A stretch of 64,000 nucleotides of DNA from Enoplolaimus lenunculus. Taxonomy: Eukaryota > Nematoda > Enoplea > Enoplida > Thoracostomopsidae. Positions 18,213-29,982 of the stretch are shown one piece after another. The notes beneath the pieces are model-generated. The model was given only the letters and a program-made list of their open reading frames with translations. It was not told the DNA's origin and did not search any database. Position 1 is the stretch's first letter, and every line of letters begins with the position of its first letter. Location of the stretch: positions 20,373 through 84,372 of the forward strand of contig JASANG010003458.1 of NCBI GenBank assembly GCA_030248215.1, given 5' to 3'. The position numbers and the translations under genes are program-made.

Positions 18213-18889
18213 GATTAGTCGATGTTACCGGTTGACCGGCCCATACCGCTTTTCCGCCGGATATTGTAAAGCTTAAACATTCAAACCAATTTTTTTTGCG
18301 AGCTAGATTTTATGTACGTCTAGTCGCAGTTAATAAGCTTTATCCTTACGCTGAAACTTTAGACATAGGCTTGCGCTTTTGGCTCATGAATATGCTTACT
18401 AAAAGTGATTACTAATTGTACAACGCTCAAAGCACAACACAGTGGCTCGGTGTCCAGCGCGGTTGAACGCAAGCTTTCAGATTTGTTTTAAGTTCACAAA
18501 CAGTTTTCAATTTAAAACATTTGGAGCTGGAACGGAACGAATTGCATTGTATGTGAAATTTACATTTTTTGCCGTTCATGCTCAAAGCAGTTTTCGAAAT
18601 AGTTCACAGCTCGTTTCTACTGCATCAAAAGCGGGTAGTTTTAGATAAACCTACAGAAGCAAGAATTATGCCACTTTCCGATTTGCGCAACCTATTAAAA
18701 CAGACCGTCATCTAAACGTTTGGGCTTCAATTAAACAAGTGGCTAACTTAACTTAGCATAGATTTCATTGCCGAAGAAAGCGTTTTTAATTTTAAAACGT
18801 GTGACATTGGAGCAACAAAATTCAATTTGAACTGCCTTTGCGTATTTCAAATGTATTGAGTTTCGTGTTAGCACTGACAGCACGCAAGA

Positions 18890-19225
18890 ATTTAAAAGGA
18901 GTAAGATCTTCATCTAATCAACTAAACATTGCGAGTTGGTTTATTCCGCCTCTAAGTACTCACTTATAACAAAAACTCAGACTAATTAATTATTCAACTA
19001 TCAGGATACCATCCAGTATCCAGAGTTGATTAACAACTCAGAATATCGTCCTGATTGAATTAATCAACTCAGTGTAAAGTTCATGATGCGAGTTAAAATC
19101 GTGAGTTAATGTTTCTCCTCACAGTCTGAGTTTATGCTTAAAAACAAACTCTCAAGACTGAGCTGAATTATATAGGCCACTCTGTCGAGTTAAAATTCAA
19201 CTCACTGAAATTTTACAGGTCTAAA
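18890..19225. mobile_element. Degenerate family C MITE
   Basis: Multiple AACTCAG / CTGAGTT words and an end-like AACTCACTGAAATTTTACAG. The left end is not clean. Confidence 0.45.
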
Positions 19226-19525
19226 GTATACTATATCTACTAATGATTCCGTGGAGAGACTTCGCTATACATCATCTCCTATTCGAAATTTGGTGACCAA
19301 CAACACATGATACACCAACAGGTAAATTGCTTTATATATACCTTTTAGAATGATTTTCCCTGAATCAGTCTCTATATCAATTCCAGTATACCAATCTGTT
19401 TACATATATCATAGACATGCTGTGTATCCAATAGAAACCAGAGATGCTTTTGTGTCTATTGCTAAACATTTGCCATCAGGTTTAGGTTTATAATTTGGCA
19501 ATTCCATCATTCAATAAAAACGATA

Positions 19526-19580
19526 TATATATATATATATATATATATCTATATATATCTATATATATATATATATTTAA
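19526..19580. repeat. (TA)n microsatellite
   Basis: ATATATAT with interspersed CTATATAT units, continuing into AT-rich sequence to about 19620. Confidence 0.85.
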
Positions 19581-19993
19581 ATATTTATAATATATTATAT
19601 ATTTTTTCGATTTTGTAATTATCTTTTTTCAATATTAATTTCACACTTTTAAATTTAAGACATAAATGCAAAATATTATCAAGTTTTTATGGCTCAGAAA
19701 TGGTTTTCATATGATGGCTTTGTTGAAAAGTGTTCGGTTAAATAATTACGCAGGGCAGACGTTGTTTTAATCGTTGTTCGAAAATTTTTTCGTTCGCTGT
19801 TCTGTTTGACGAACTGACAGATCCAAGATTTCTGGGTTGACGCAATATTGGTCCTATGTGATGAACTCGTCAATCGAGTTTACTCCTATTTTCGAGGTCG
19901 TGCGATCTTTAGTTAATTTTAAGGTTAAAAATGTCTTCTCTAAGGTCAATTGTATAGTAAGCTGTGCTAAACAAAAATGGGCCAGTATCGACA

Positions 19994-20279
19994 CAGTGCA
20001 AACAAATGGTGAGTGAAATTGTCTCTCTCCGAAATAAGCTTTTCGGGACTACACAAATTGAGTCAAATTCGAATCCGCCAGCCTTTTCGACTCACCCGAG
20101 TTTTTTCAACGAGTCGAATTTGACTCTGGCGTAGTCGAATTTGACTCAGTTCGTTTTCGACTCACCCGAGTCGTTCAACGAGTCGAATTTGACACTGGCG
20201 TAGTCGAATGTGGCTCAGTTTGTGCAGTCCCAAAATCTAACTCGGAGAGAGTCAATTTGACTCACCATTTTTTGCTGTG
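19994..20279. mobile_element. Family D MITE
   Basis: Left CAGTGCAAACAAATGGTGAG, right GACTCACCATTTTTTGCTGT. Internally GAGTCGAATTTGACTC palindromes. TA follows the right end. A separate right-end fragment is at 20370-20391. Confidence 0.65.
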
Positions 20280-20477
20280 TAGGGAGACCAAAGGTGCTCA
20301 GTATACCCTGAGAGAATTTTGACCCCCACCCCCAAACAAATGTCATCCTTGTGAATATGTCATTTTTGACTCACCATTTTTTGCAGTGTATACAGCATGA
20401 TACAAATGGCCAATGTGATATATGCACACTTGGAAACGTGAAAAATTAATTAGGATATGCGACTGTTTTTTAAAAAT

Positions 20478-20590
20478 TGCCATATTTCAAAAACTTTTTA
20501 TTGCCGAAAATACCGGAAAATTGTAACACCGGAACCGGATAGTGCAAAAATGTAATTTTTCTGCCAGATCCCGAATTCCGATTGCACCTA
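20478..20590. mobile_element. Family E right-half fragment
   Basis: ACCGGAAAATTGTAACACCG then CCGAATTCCGATTGCACCT. 20591-21153 contains only AT-rich sequence with a chance ORF. Confidence 0.45.
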
Positions 20591-21153
20591 ATTTACAACC
20601 GCATATACAGTAATGTGTAAAATACAATATTTTGCAAATTTTGGAATATCAATTTTTTAATCAAATTTAACAACTAAAATTTCTTTCTTTTGCGGTTCTG
20701 TCTCATACCGCGCCGACCTACCACCCACCCACTGCCCACATTGCGACTTACGTGGGGCAAAACTTTTTTTATTCGCAAACGCGGGTACGGCATCTAAACG
20801 CAGCCGAGAGTGAACATTTCTCGAAAATTCTTAAAATCAAAACTTTTTACTATAGGATTTAAAATGCTAAAATTGCGTTTGTCTTCTCGTTCGCTTTGCT
20901 TGTGTGACGTTTTTTCACTGTATTTTTTTTGTGCCCTGGTATGACCCTTTTGTGGACGGATCGGCCGCTGCGACTCCGCCTTCGAACATCAATATTACAC
21001 AGCATATGTTTCATATATGATTTGAATTTTTTGTTAAATTTTTCAAAAAAATATTCCATACGCAAAATTTCGTCACTATTCATTATTAATGTTTTTCAGA
21101 ACGAAACATTTTGTTGGGGGTTTTTTAAGTATTTTAGAATTTTTCTACTAGTT

Positions 21154-21580
21154 TACTGCTGTAGTGGCCCGAATAAGAGGGGGGACTGATATTTATTTGG
21201 CCTCTCCAGAGGGAACCCGCCTGTTATTCGGTTACGGACTGTTTATTTTCATCCCGTTCTTCGCCACCCTTCGTTACTGATATATCGGGTATTGCAAATA
21301 TCCGTTGAATTAAACGTTGTTTGTGTTGTGTCAATAGTTTGAGCGATAATACAAGGTTATACTTTGGAGTGTATATTCAAATTTAAGTACGCTTTAAAGT
21401 TTCAAACTCAAATTATTTGGTCCTGGAGTCATTTATGCGCTACAATTAGGGTTAATTGACAGTTATGGACTCTAATTAAGGTTTAGAGACTCTATCCGCT
21501 TACGGACTCTTATTAGGGATACAGACTCCTATTGATTGGGACTCAAAATGGGGACCCCTCTTATTCGAGTCAATACAGTA
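21154..21580. mobile_element. Family I MITE, full length (427 bp)
   Basis: Inverted ends TACTGCTGTAGTGGCCCGAA and TTATTCGAGTCAATACAGTA. The body has short repeats of GGACTCTAATTAGGG type. Other copies: 33937-34361, about 34672-34835 (inverted) and 41366-41560 (inverted). Confidence 0.65.
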
Positions 21581-21825
21581 CGCAACTTGCTCGATATATA
21601 GAATATACGGAAAATTAACCTGAATTAAACTTATAATGCGCAAAAATTAATGCACAACAATCGGCATGCAAATTTTCTTTTCACAGAACAATAATATATC
21701 TATTCTAAAAATATTGTAAACAAAGTAATGCTGGAATGTTGCCCAAAATACGCATGTTAGGCATTCGAGTTTTAATATGTAGGTTTCAGTTTTACACTGC
21801 ATAATAGCAACTTTAACTGTCAGGC

Positions 21826-21967
21826 CCGTACCCAGCTTATCTTGTTTTATAGGGGGATATTAGGGATTTCGATGACTCACAAACAAGGTTGACAATTTTC
21901 TAGGGACGACAAAATTCTTCCAGGATAGCTGAGCTCACCTGGCCCTCACTCACTGGCTACAGGCCTG
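21826..21967. mobile_element. Family H MITE
   Basis: Begins GGCCCGTACCCAGCTTATCT, ends CACTGGCTACAGGCCTG; internal CAAACAAGGTTGACAATTTT. Confidence 0.55.
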
Positions 21968-22112
21968 CTCTAACTATACGTAGCGAATAGACTGAGAGTT
22001 CAATAGAATGGCAAAAATTTATAGCACTAAATGTATGTTTTGCAAGAAATTTCACTTGATTCCAAGTAATGTGTATATCTCTTCGCATTGTCTCTTGTAT
22101 ACTTTCACACAG

Positions 22113-22277
22113 GGCCCGTAGCCAGCTCACCTTGCTAGGAGAGGGGGCTAAAAATCAGGAGGGGAATACACGAGATTTCACTAGTTTACAAGCAAAATTG
22201 AAAATATTGTAGTGGAGCCAAATTTTTCCACGGGGGGCTGAGCACCCCTTGCCCCCCCTTGGCTACAGACCCGCTTT
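22113..22277. mobile_element. Family H MITE
   Basis: Begins GGGCCCGTAGCCAGCTCACC, ends CCTTGGCTACAGACCCG. Second copy 150 bp from the previous one. 22278-22539 is featureless. Confidence 0.6.
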
Positions 22278-22539
22278 GACGTCGTTTAATACATAAAATG
22301 AACACAAATTTATGAATGAAACAAGCCTCATTGATAGCATTTTCGCAAAATTTCAAATTACTAAACAGAGAGGTCTCGTAATGTGAGGTTGTTAATATAG
22401 GAAATGTTGAATTCCGAGAATTTCATGGAAACTATTTCTATACAGATTTAGAATTGGGTTTTAAATTCATTTCAACTGATGCAGCATAGTTCGCGTAGTA
22501 TTGAATGAAAATTCCTCAATGTCATGCGTATACCAACCA

Positions 22540-22700
22540 CACTGTAAATTACTATGAGTTGATGAACCAATTCAGCTTGCGAGTTGGTTATTTCTTATTT
22601 AATATCAGTAAACATTAACTCACTCTGAGTTGAGTTGATTCTCAATCTAGTTAGTTACTGTGGGTTATTATTAACTCAGAATTAATTCAATCAATTCAAA
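22540..22700. mobile_element. Truncated family C MITE
   Basis: Left end CACTGTAAATTACTATGAGT; AACTCA palindromes continue to about 22700, then a CCCCCCC/TC-rich tract. The right end is missing. Confidence 0.55.
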
Positions 22701-23037
22701 ATTTTTTTTTCTAAACCCCCCCCTCTCCCCCCTTCTCTTTTCAATATGTTAATCTGGTAATTTAAGTCGTAACTAATCTTGAACCGTAGTATTTATAGTT
22801 TTGATTTTCATAAAGTTTAAGTCCGCGTACGATAAGTAATTTGGGCATTGTTGCAGCTAATTTTTGTGCTTTACAATTTTACAGAAACGCAATTTTTATA
22901 AACACATTCTTAATTGGGTACTGGAGTTGCGAGAGGTTTTCGTTGATGAGAGACACATACGTAACGTTTAACTCGACCTTAAACTGTAGCAAAACAGCTC
23001 AAATATGATCCAAAAGCTGCTCAGTCGACAGTAGTTT

Positions 23038-23223
23038 GGCCAATGTCAAGAACAGGAGCGGAACCCTAAAAGCCTAAGCCTAAGCCTAAGCGTAAGAATG
23101 AGCATATTCCTAAGCTTAAACCTAAGCCTAAGCCTAAGCCAAGCGAAAAATAAATCTAAATCTTAAGCTTACTCTTTTCTAGTCCCACAGAAAAATGTTC
23201 CGCCCCTGATGTCTACATGGGTC
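23038..23223. mobile_element. Family A TTAGGC-core MITE with 8-bp TSD
   Basis: Ends GGCCAATGTCAAGAACAGGA and CGCCCCTGATGTCTACATGG; core of GCCTAA repeats (AGCCTAAGCCTAAGCCTAAG). Flanks AGTAGTTT and TGTAGTTT are an 8-bp TSD with one mismatch. Confidence 0.75.
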
Positions 23224-23550
23224 TGTAGTTTTAACGGGTTCTCAAGAACGTTCCAGAAGACTCGACCAAAGCCAAATTGTAAATTACAATGGAATTCAAA
23301 ATTAGCGTTTGACTTCTTGCTCGATTCACATACGCGGTTTTCTCAACATTTCTAAATGTTTTGGCTCATAATTTCCTTGAAATTGGTTTATTTCATGCAC
23401 TAAAAGTGGGAGCAAAATGCCCAACCTTGGGTCTCTCGCTCGACCATCTTTGATCGGTTGCCATTGAATGCGGACTATTGGACCGTCGTTTTCCTTACCC
23501 ACTTTGTATCAGGACTCGTTTGGTCGCAGCTAAAATAGTTTTTTCAATAT

Positions 23551-23622
23551 TTGACTCAGTTTGTGTAGTCTCGTAGAGCTTATTTCGGAAAGAGTCAATT
23601 TGACTCACCATTTTTTGCAGTG
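23551..23622. mobile_element. Family D right-end fragment
   Basis: CTCAGTTTGTGTAGTCTCGT then GACTCACCATTTTTTGCAGT. 23623-24303 is AT-rich with no feature. Confidence 0.55.
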
Positions 23623-24303
23623 CAAATAGCTCGTGAAAAATGGCTGTTGGAACATTTTTTGAAGAAAAACAATTTTTAAAGTTTTATTACAGTTTTGTCA
23701 ATCAATTGCCTAATTGAAATCGATAAAATACTATTTTATTAATTTTATTTACTTATATGAAGAGTAAATAATAAAATAATAAAACAAGCAGCACTCAAAA
23801 GAAGCACGAAGACGAGAAATTTAGTGAAAACGCGTCAAACTGATATAGTGAACTCAAGCAGTTGTTGTCATAATCAAATCAACCATCAACGTATGGCACT
23901 CACTTGGACTGAATTCACTTGTGTGCTGGAACGAAAATATTAACAGATAATATATCTAGCACCATGTGAATTCAGGTCAAACAGTGCCAAAATGGTTCAA
24001 AATGAGACACAACTCGAAACTTCAACGTATTTTACTCTGGTGTACGCAAGTTATTGTGGATTTTGCATTTAGCGACAGGTTTTCATGATTTAAAAGCTAT
24101 AGTGATGGATGTCGGATATTTTTTTATATACAGGGGTTATCCGAAATCTGCAATGCCGGCCGCTGGAAACAGGTAAGGTTAAAATGATCAGGGTAATCGA
24201 AAGTATAACTTTTGAAACTTGTAAACTCAGAATCTAAACAGATCAAGGGACAATTGATTTGTCATTTTTCGAAATATAATATTCCTGCAGTAGGATATAA
24301 CCG

Positions 24304-24752
24304 CACTGTAAATTCCTGTGAATTGACTTTAACTCAGAATGAGTACAATCTACTCAGAAAGGTTGAGCTCTGAATTAAGGCTTTCAAAACCCGGAATGGT
24401 GAAGTGATTGAAATCATTCTGAGTTAATTAATCAACTCAACTGGAATTAAATCAGCTTTGAGCGATTTGATGTTTTCTGTTATTAACTCAGAAATAACCA
24501 GAAATGACTAATTCGCACTCTGCGTTGATTACTCAACTCGTCAGAACTTACAGAAGCAATGAGAACCGATTAGCGCGAAAACTTGGTGGCAGCAACCTTC
24601 CGTCCTCAATTCCTTTTCTAATTTATCAACTAACTCAGAATTAAATCAGCTCAGAGTCAGTTAATGTTTACAGTTATTAAAACTCAGAAGTCATCAGAAC
24701 TGACTAATTCGCTCTCTGAGTTCATTAATCAACTCATTAGAATTTTACAGTG
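24304..24752. mobile_element. Compound family C MITE
   Basis: Left CACTGTAAATTCCTGTGAAT; right AACTCATTAGAATTTTACAG. At about 450 bp it is longer than the typical 252-bp copies and contains two sets of AACTCAG palindromes, so it may be two elements fused or nested. Loose C-like sequence continues to about 24930. Confidence 0.55.
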
Positions 24753-25060
24753 TTGTAGGTATTTTCAACGTTTTTAATATCAATTTGTGATAAATATTTG
24801 TCAGGTGAGCGGTGTTGTGTAAAGCCTCAACGCAGGGTAAATTAATAATTACTGTTTTAACTCAGAAATAACCAGAAATAACTAGTTCTATCTTACCTAA
24901 TTAATCAACTCAATGGTGTTTACGGTGTGAGCCGATTCAACTCAGTATTTTTATGCTAATTAATATAGAGCTTAGCTTATTAACCTGAAACAAATACTTC
25001 ACAATGCAAAAGATGGATCAGGGTACTAATATTTTAACCCGATCTGGTCTTTATCTACTA

Positions 25061-25335
25061 CACTGTAAATTTCAATGAGTTAATTAATCAATTGCAACGG
25101 AAAGTTCGTTATTTCTGAGTTAATAACAGTGAAATTTAACTCGCTCTGAGTTAAGTTAATGCACACTCTGAGTTGAGTTAATGCTCACTCTGAGTTGAGT
25201 TCGATTCCAGAAATATTGATTAATTAGATCAGAATGCGTTGTATCAATTCAGAATTATGAGTTCTGATAGTACTAACTCAGACTGTGATTCACCGCAGTC
25301 TGAGTTGAAATCAAGGCACTGGAATTTATACAGTG
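25061..25335. mobile_element. Family C MITE
   Basis: Preceded by TA; ends CACTGTAAATTTCAATGAGT and TGGAATTTATACAGTG. It contains a tandem TGAGTTGAGTTAATGCTCAC duplication. Confidence 0.65.
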
Positions 25336-25520
25336 ATTAATACGCGTACTGAAAACTGAATCCAAGACAACGACAAGAAGATATTTGGGATTGAACATTG
25401 GGGTAGAAATTGAAAAACCGAACGAAAAGAATATGCAATATTTAAAAAATATCTTACTTTTTGGCATATATTTTATCCATATTTACTTTGATGAATATAT
25501 TTATAATTTTATTAATATAA
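25285..25520. repeat. Local duplication, copy 1
   Basis: The segment with GATATTTGGGATTGAACATT and AAAAACCGAACGAAAAGAAT recurs at 26000-26175 with about 90% identity, including the family C right end, so the MITE and its flank were duplicated together. Confidence 0.65.
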
Positions 25521-25539
25521 AATTTTAAAGCAGTTTATA

Positions 25540-26004
25540 ATGCGAATTGGTCATTTCTGAATTAATATCAGCAAGAGTGTATAATATAGGAAGAGTGTGA
25601 CACTATGCATACGACACGTATTAGCGTGTGTAGTATCACGCGGACCCTACTTTGTACTTTCAATATGCATAAACTATGCGACGTTACTGAAATCAAACTG
25701 TTGCAGCTGTAGTTAAGACCCCCGGGGTAGCATCTATTAAGGTCCGCGTAATATCACGCAATATATGTGTATAGATGGAGAAGTGTCATACTCTCCATTA
25801 TACACTCTTGATATCAGTAAACATTAACTCACTCTCAGTTGAGTTCATTCTCACTCTGAGTTGAATTGGCTCTGGATGAGTTTTATTAATTAATCCAGAA
25901 TCAATTGACTCAACTCAAATTTACGTGTTCTGATAGTCCTAACTCAGACTGAGTAATTCACCGCCGTCTGAGTTGAAATCAACTTACTCGAATTTTTACA
26001 GTCA
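25540..26004. mobile_element. Family C MITE interrupted by a family L MITE
   Basis: The family C body is recognisable on both sides (GGTCATTTCTGAATTAATAT; GTAAACATTAACTCACTCTC), ending near CGAATTTTTACAG. The interruption is the 239-bp element below. Confidence 0.65.
25572..25810. mobile_element. Family L hAT-like MITE, 239 bp, clean 7-bp TSD
   Basis: Ends CAAGAGTGTATAATATAGGA and CTCCATTATACACTCTTG are inverted repeats. ATATCAG is directly repeated at 25565-25571 and 25811-25817; an eighth base differs. The empty site is seen in other family C copies (ATATCAGTAAACATTA). Confidence 0.78.
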
Positions 26005-26180
26005 TACCGCGTGGCGAAAAACGAATCCAAGACAAGGAGATATTTGGGATTGAACATGGGGGTCAAAAATTGAAAAACCGAACGAAAAGAATATGCAATA
26101 TTTAAAAAATATGTTACTTTTTGGTATATCTTTATTCCATATTTACTTTGATGAATCGATTTTTAATGTTATTAATTAAC
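26003..26180. repeat. Local duplication, copy 2
   Basis: Partner of 25285-25520. Confidence 0.65.
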
Positions 26181-26205
26181 CATGAGCAAATAATGCATAT
26201 TTCAA

Positions 26206-26497
26206 CAAGAGTATGCAACTCGGTACAATCAGTGTCGGAAAGAATATACTCAGCACGCGTTGCATTTTTGACCTCACCCTCGAAATTTCGAGGGTGGGGT
26301 AGTTGAATGAAACCATGAAAACAGACAAATATATACTGTTACGATGCATAATGTAAAACCTTTACTCGTTTTAATTGTTGATTCAAATTTTGTTGTGTTC
26401 TGTAAGCGGTTGACAAATTTAAGGAAGGTATGGACGCACCGCAACGCGCGGTGGTACATTTCATGCCATTAATATTTTAGTAAGTTGCACACTCTTG
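26206..26497. mobile_element. hAT-like MITE, CAAGAGTATGCAACT ends
   Basis: Left CAAGAGTATGCAACT, right AAGTTGCACACTCTTG; TTCAA occurs on both flanks. Internal palindromic ACCTCACCCTCGAAATTTCG/AGGGTGGGGT. Right-half relative at 33703-33800. Its ends resemble family L. 26498-26715 is featureless. Confidence 0.55.
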
Positions 26498-27595
26498 TTC
26501 AAAGGGCTGTCGTCATCGACTCTTGGTGGAATATATTTCTACTAAGATATGCAGTTAGGGAGAAATCTGCTAAATTAGTGCCCAAGTGGAATTAGGAGCT
26601 ACGCGCCGTTGGAAACACAACTCAAGAGCGATAAAGTAGGTTTAGAAACAGATTTTGGAGCAAACACGTGCAACACCAACATTCGTGACAATTATCGGCA
26701 GCCATTTATCAATATATATTACGTTTAGAAATATGTTTTTTGCAACTGTCATATACACTTGCTCGAGACATTTTTTATTGTTTATATATCAAAGTTGCGA
26801 CCTCTTTCTTCTTTTTTTTTTTTTTTTATTTTTTATTGTTTATATATCAAAGTGCAACCGGAATATGCCAGTTCCGGCATTATTTCGCCTTCCGGTTCCG
26901 GTAAATTTTTACCTGAATTATAAATTCTGGTATACTTTAGAAATGTGTTTTTGCAACTGTGATATTCACTTGTTCGCGGCATTTTTTATTTTTTATATAT
27001 CAAAGTGCAACCGCAATATTCCAGTTCAGGCATTATTTCGACTTCCGGTTCCGGTAAATTTTTACCGGAATTAAAAATTCTGGTATACTTTAGAAATGTG
27101 TTTTTGCAACTTGCCAACACCACGACGCCACCCCCCCGTAAATTTTTACCTGAATTAAAGTTCCGGTTTTTTCCTTCTTCTTTTATAAATTTCTGGTATA
27201 CTTTAAAACCCAACCCCACGTATACTTTAGAAATGTGTTTTTGCAAATGTGATATTCACATGTTCGCGGCATTTTTTATTTTTTATATATCAATGTGCAA
27301 CAGCAATATTCCAGTTCAGGCACCCACAAACACACCCCGCATTACTATATCAAAGTGCAACCGCAATATTCCAGTTCAGGCATTATTTCGCCTTCCGGTT
27401 CCGGTAAATTTTTACCTGAATTATAAATTCTGGTATACTTTAGAAATGTGTTTTTGCAACTGTGATATTCACTTGTTTGCGACATTTTTTATTTTTTATA
27501 TATCAAAGTGCAACCGGAATATTCCAGTTCAGGCATTATTTCGACTTCCGGTTCCGGTAAATTTTTACCGGAATTAAAAATTCTGGTATACTTTA

Positions 27596-28475
27596 TGCGG
27601 GGTTCACGTCATAACTGGGGCAGTCGGGTCACGTTTTGTCACATGTTATTCGACATCAACATAAATTTTTGTTACCATCATATGATACGGACAAGTAAAA
27701 GTCGAATATCATGTGATATTGCTATACAAAGCACGGGTATTCATGTTATCTCAGCAAAGAAGTGTTCGAATGTCACGTGACATAATCAGACATATTGTTG
27801 AATATCATATGATATTCCAAATTAACAGCATATATGATAAGATATTCAAAGACGGATTTGGAGTATCATATGAAATTATTCCATTAGGAAGTTTAAGACT
27901 TATACAATCCGCTAAAATTTGGAATATTCCCTCCCAAATTCGAATTTTTCTGCCAAAATTTGAATTTTCCCGCCACATTTGAATTTTTGCGCCAAAATTT
28001 GAATTTCCGGCCAAAATTTGAATTTTTTCACCTGAATTTGAATTTTTCCGCCAAAATATTGAATTTCCCGCCAAATTTTGAATTTTCCCGTCTAAATTTG
28101 AATTTGCCGCCAAAATTTGAATTTTCCCGCCAAAATTTGAATTTCCCGCCAAAATTTGTATTTCCCGCCAAAATTTGAATTTCCCACCAAAATTTGAATT
28201 TCCCGCCAATTACATGTCGATTAGTATCATATGATATATAACCAAGTTATGCAGCTGACTTAGTAGACATTTTCAAAATGATCATATGATATTGACAGAC
28301 AACGTAGGGAATATCATATGATACTGAAAGACAAAACGTGACCGATACGTGATGTTAGCAGACAACCACTGTTTTTGAATATCATATTGGGTTACATCGC
28401 ACACAAAATGTTACCCAATATATACATCGTGACAAAACGTGGCCCAGCTGCACCATTTATAACCTGAACCCCGCA
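27596..28475. mobile_element. Family M PIF/Harbinger-like element, 880 bp, TTA TSD
   Basis: Ends TGCGGGGTTCACGTCATAAC and TTTATAACCTGAACCCCGCA are inverted repeats about 45 bp long; TTA is duplicated at 27593-27595 and 28476-28478, and the empty site GGTATACTTTAGAAATG exists in neighbouring repeat units. 3-bp TWA duplication is typical of PIF/Harbinger. No transposase. Body holds many CATATGATA words and a minisatellite. Confidence 0.8.
27917..28209. repeat. 20-bp minisatellite CCGCCAAAATTTGAATTTTC, about 15 copies
   Basis: Lies in the middle of the PIF-like element; units vary from 18 to 22 bp. The ORFs rich in NFP/GKI on either strand are its translation, not genes. Confidence 0.85.
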
Positions 28476-28885
28476 TTAGAAATGTGTTTTTGCAACTGTG
28501 ATATTCACTTGTTTGCGACATTTTTTATTTTTTATATATCAAAGTGCAACCGGAATATTCCAGTTCTGGCATTATTTCGCCTTCCGGTTCCGGTAAATTT
28601 TTACCGGAATTAAAAATTCTGGTATACGCGAATCCACGGGGCGTAGTGGGATTAAAACTTTATTATTGGGGGGCGGGTGAATATTTCAAGGGCCTGAAGA
28701 GACCCATGTCCACATCAAGCTACTGGCCCGGCTACGGATCTGAGTTTGGTTGACGTTTAAATCTCTTAGCTGGCGAAACAGTTAGAATCTAGAATTCTGT
28801 CTATATTCAGTTAAAAAGCAATCATCTTAGACGTGCCAGCCACAATCTGAGCTCGAGAATGTGCAAGAAACACATTAGAATTCTT

Positions 28886-28992
<107 letters not shown>

Positions 28993-29860
28993 TGTAAGAA
29001 AAGGAGACAAACTTTGGCAAAAATTGAAATATGGCGGAAGTATTTTAAGTTCTTTTTTTAAAGTTTGCCCGGTTTTTATGAGTCTGAAACTTTGAATTAA
29101 AAACAATTTTATTGAGAAGATAATTATAAGTATTTTGACGGATTTAGAAATTTCTGACGTGGGAGTGCACGCGAAACATACCAGTGAGAAAAACGTCTCG
29201 AGAGAAGCGAGCGAAAAGCCTATCGCAATTTTAGCACCACAACAAATGTTAATATACGAAATTTTGGTTTTGATCCCAGTTGGAGGGAGCAATGACCCGT
29301 GAAGCTCCAAGTCGAACAATTACAGTAAAATATGAACGGCGAAACAACGCAAAAGTTTTATTCAACTCAACTCTTGAGTAGCGTAATTTCTTCAATAATT
29401 TTAGTTTAAATTTGCAAAATTACTACAGTAAATCTAAGGAAAATTTGATCTTTTTATAATTAATTACAATTTAATTTCTTAAAATAAACTTTTTCATTTT
29501 ATAAAATACACTTCCTTGAGGCGGTTCGTACGGTACGTTTCCATGAACTACAGGCTTTCGTCTGTGATGGTTTTGTTTCAAATATTTATTTTTTTTCATT
29601 TAAATTCTCTCAAATTGCCTTAGGAATTTAAAAATCGCAATATTAAAAATATTTTTTTTGTTATTTTTGTAAACATTTATTTTAAGAAGCTTTTGTTCTA
29701 ATTGTATGTCTTAGGGCAATACTTAGTTAATATTAAATAGCCTAATGCTTACAAATCAGCTATATTCTGCGAGGGTGGGTATAAATTGGTTTCAACGAAT
29801 GTTTATGTTTCGGCAAAAACACTAGTTTTCGAAATTAAAAGCTTTCATATTACACAAGTA

Positions 29861-29945
29861 GGGTGCTAAGCGGAACTGAATTATATATTATTCGAAATTG
29901 AAACAGCAAATTAATACCTAAACTATTTTAGGAATTGTACATGAT
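29861..29945. mobile_element. Family E left-end fragment
   Basis: AGGGTGCTAAGCGGAACTGA, then GAAACAGCAAATTAATACC, as in the 2948 copy. Confidence 0.45.
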
Positions 29946-29982
29946 TTTAAAAAGTTTAAACAAAACCTACTATAAGCCCTAT

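Larger units (their letters stand above)
26720..28627. repeat. About 153-bp tandem repeat, interrupted
   Basis: Units contain TTTAGAAATGTGTTTTTGCA, TATATCAAAGTGCAACCGGA, TTCCGGTTCCGGTAAATTTT and ATTCTGGTATACTTTA, at about 26739, 26938, 27090, 27227, 27449 and 28486. Some units are truncated or have short insertions (CACCACGACGCCACCCCCCC near 27120). The family M element splits one unit. Overlapping long ORFs are repeat artefacts. Confidence 0.75.

Noticed and set aside
26720-27595. CRISPR-like array
   Set aside because: Units are long, contiguous and without unique spacers, and the surrounding genes are eukaryotic.
27005-28209. 190-aa ORF and N/F-rich ORFs
   Set aside because: Translations of the 153-bp tandem repeat and of the 20-bp minisatellite inside the PIF-like element.
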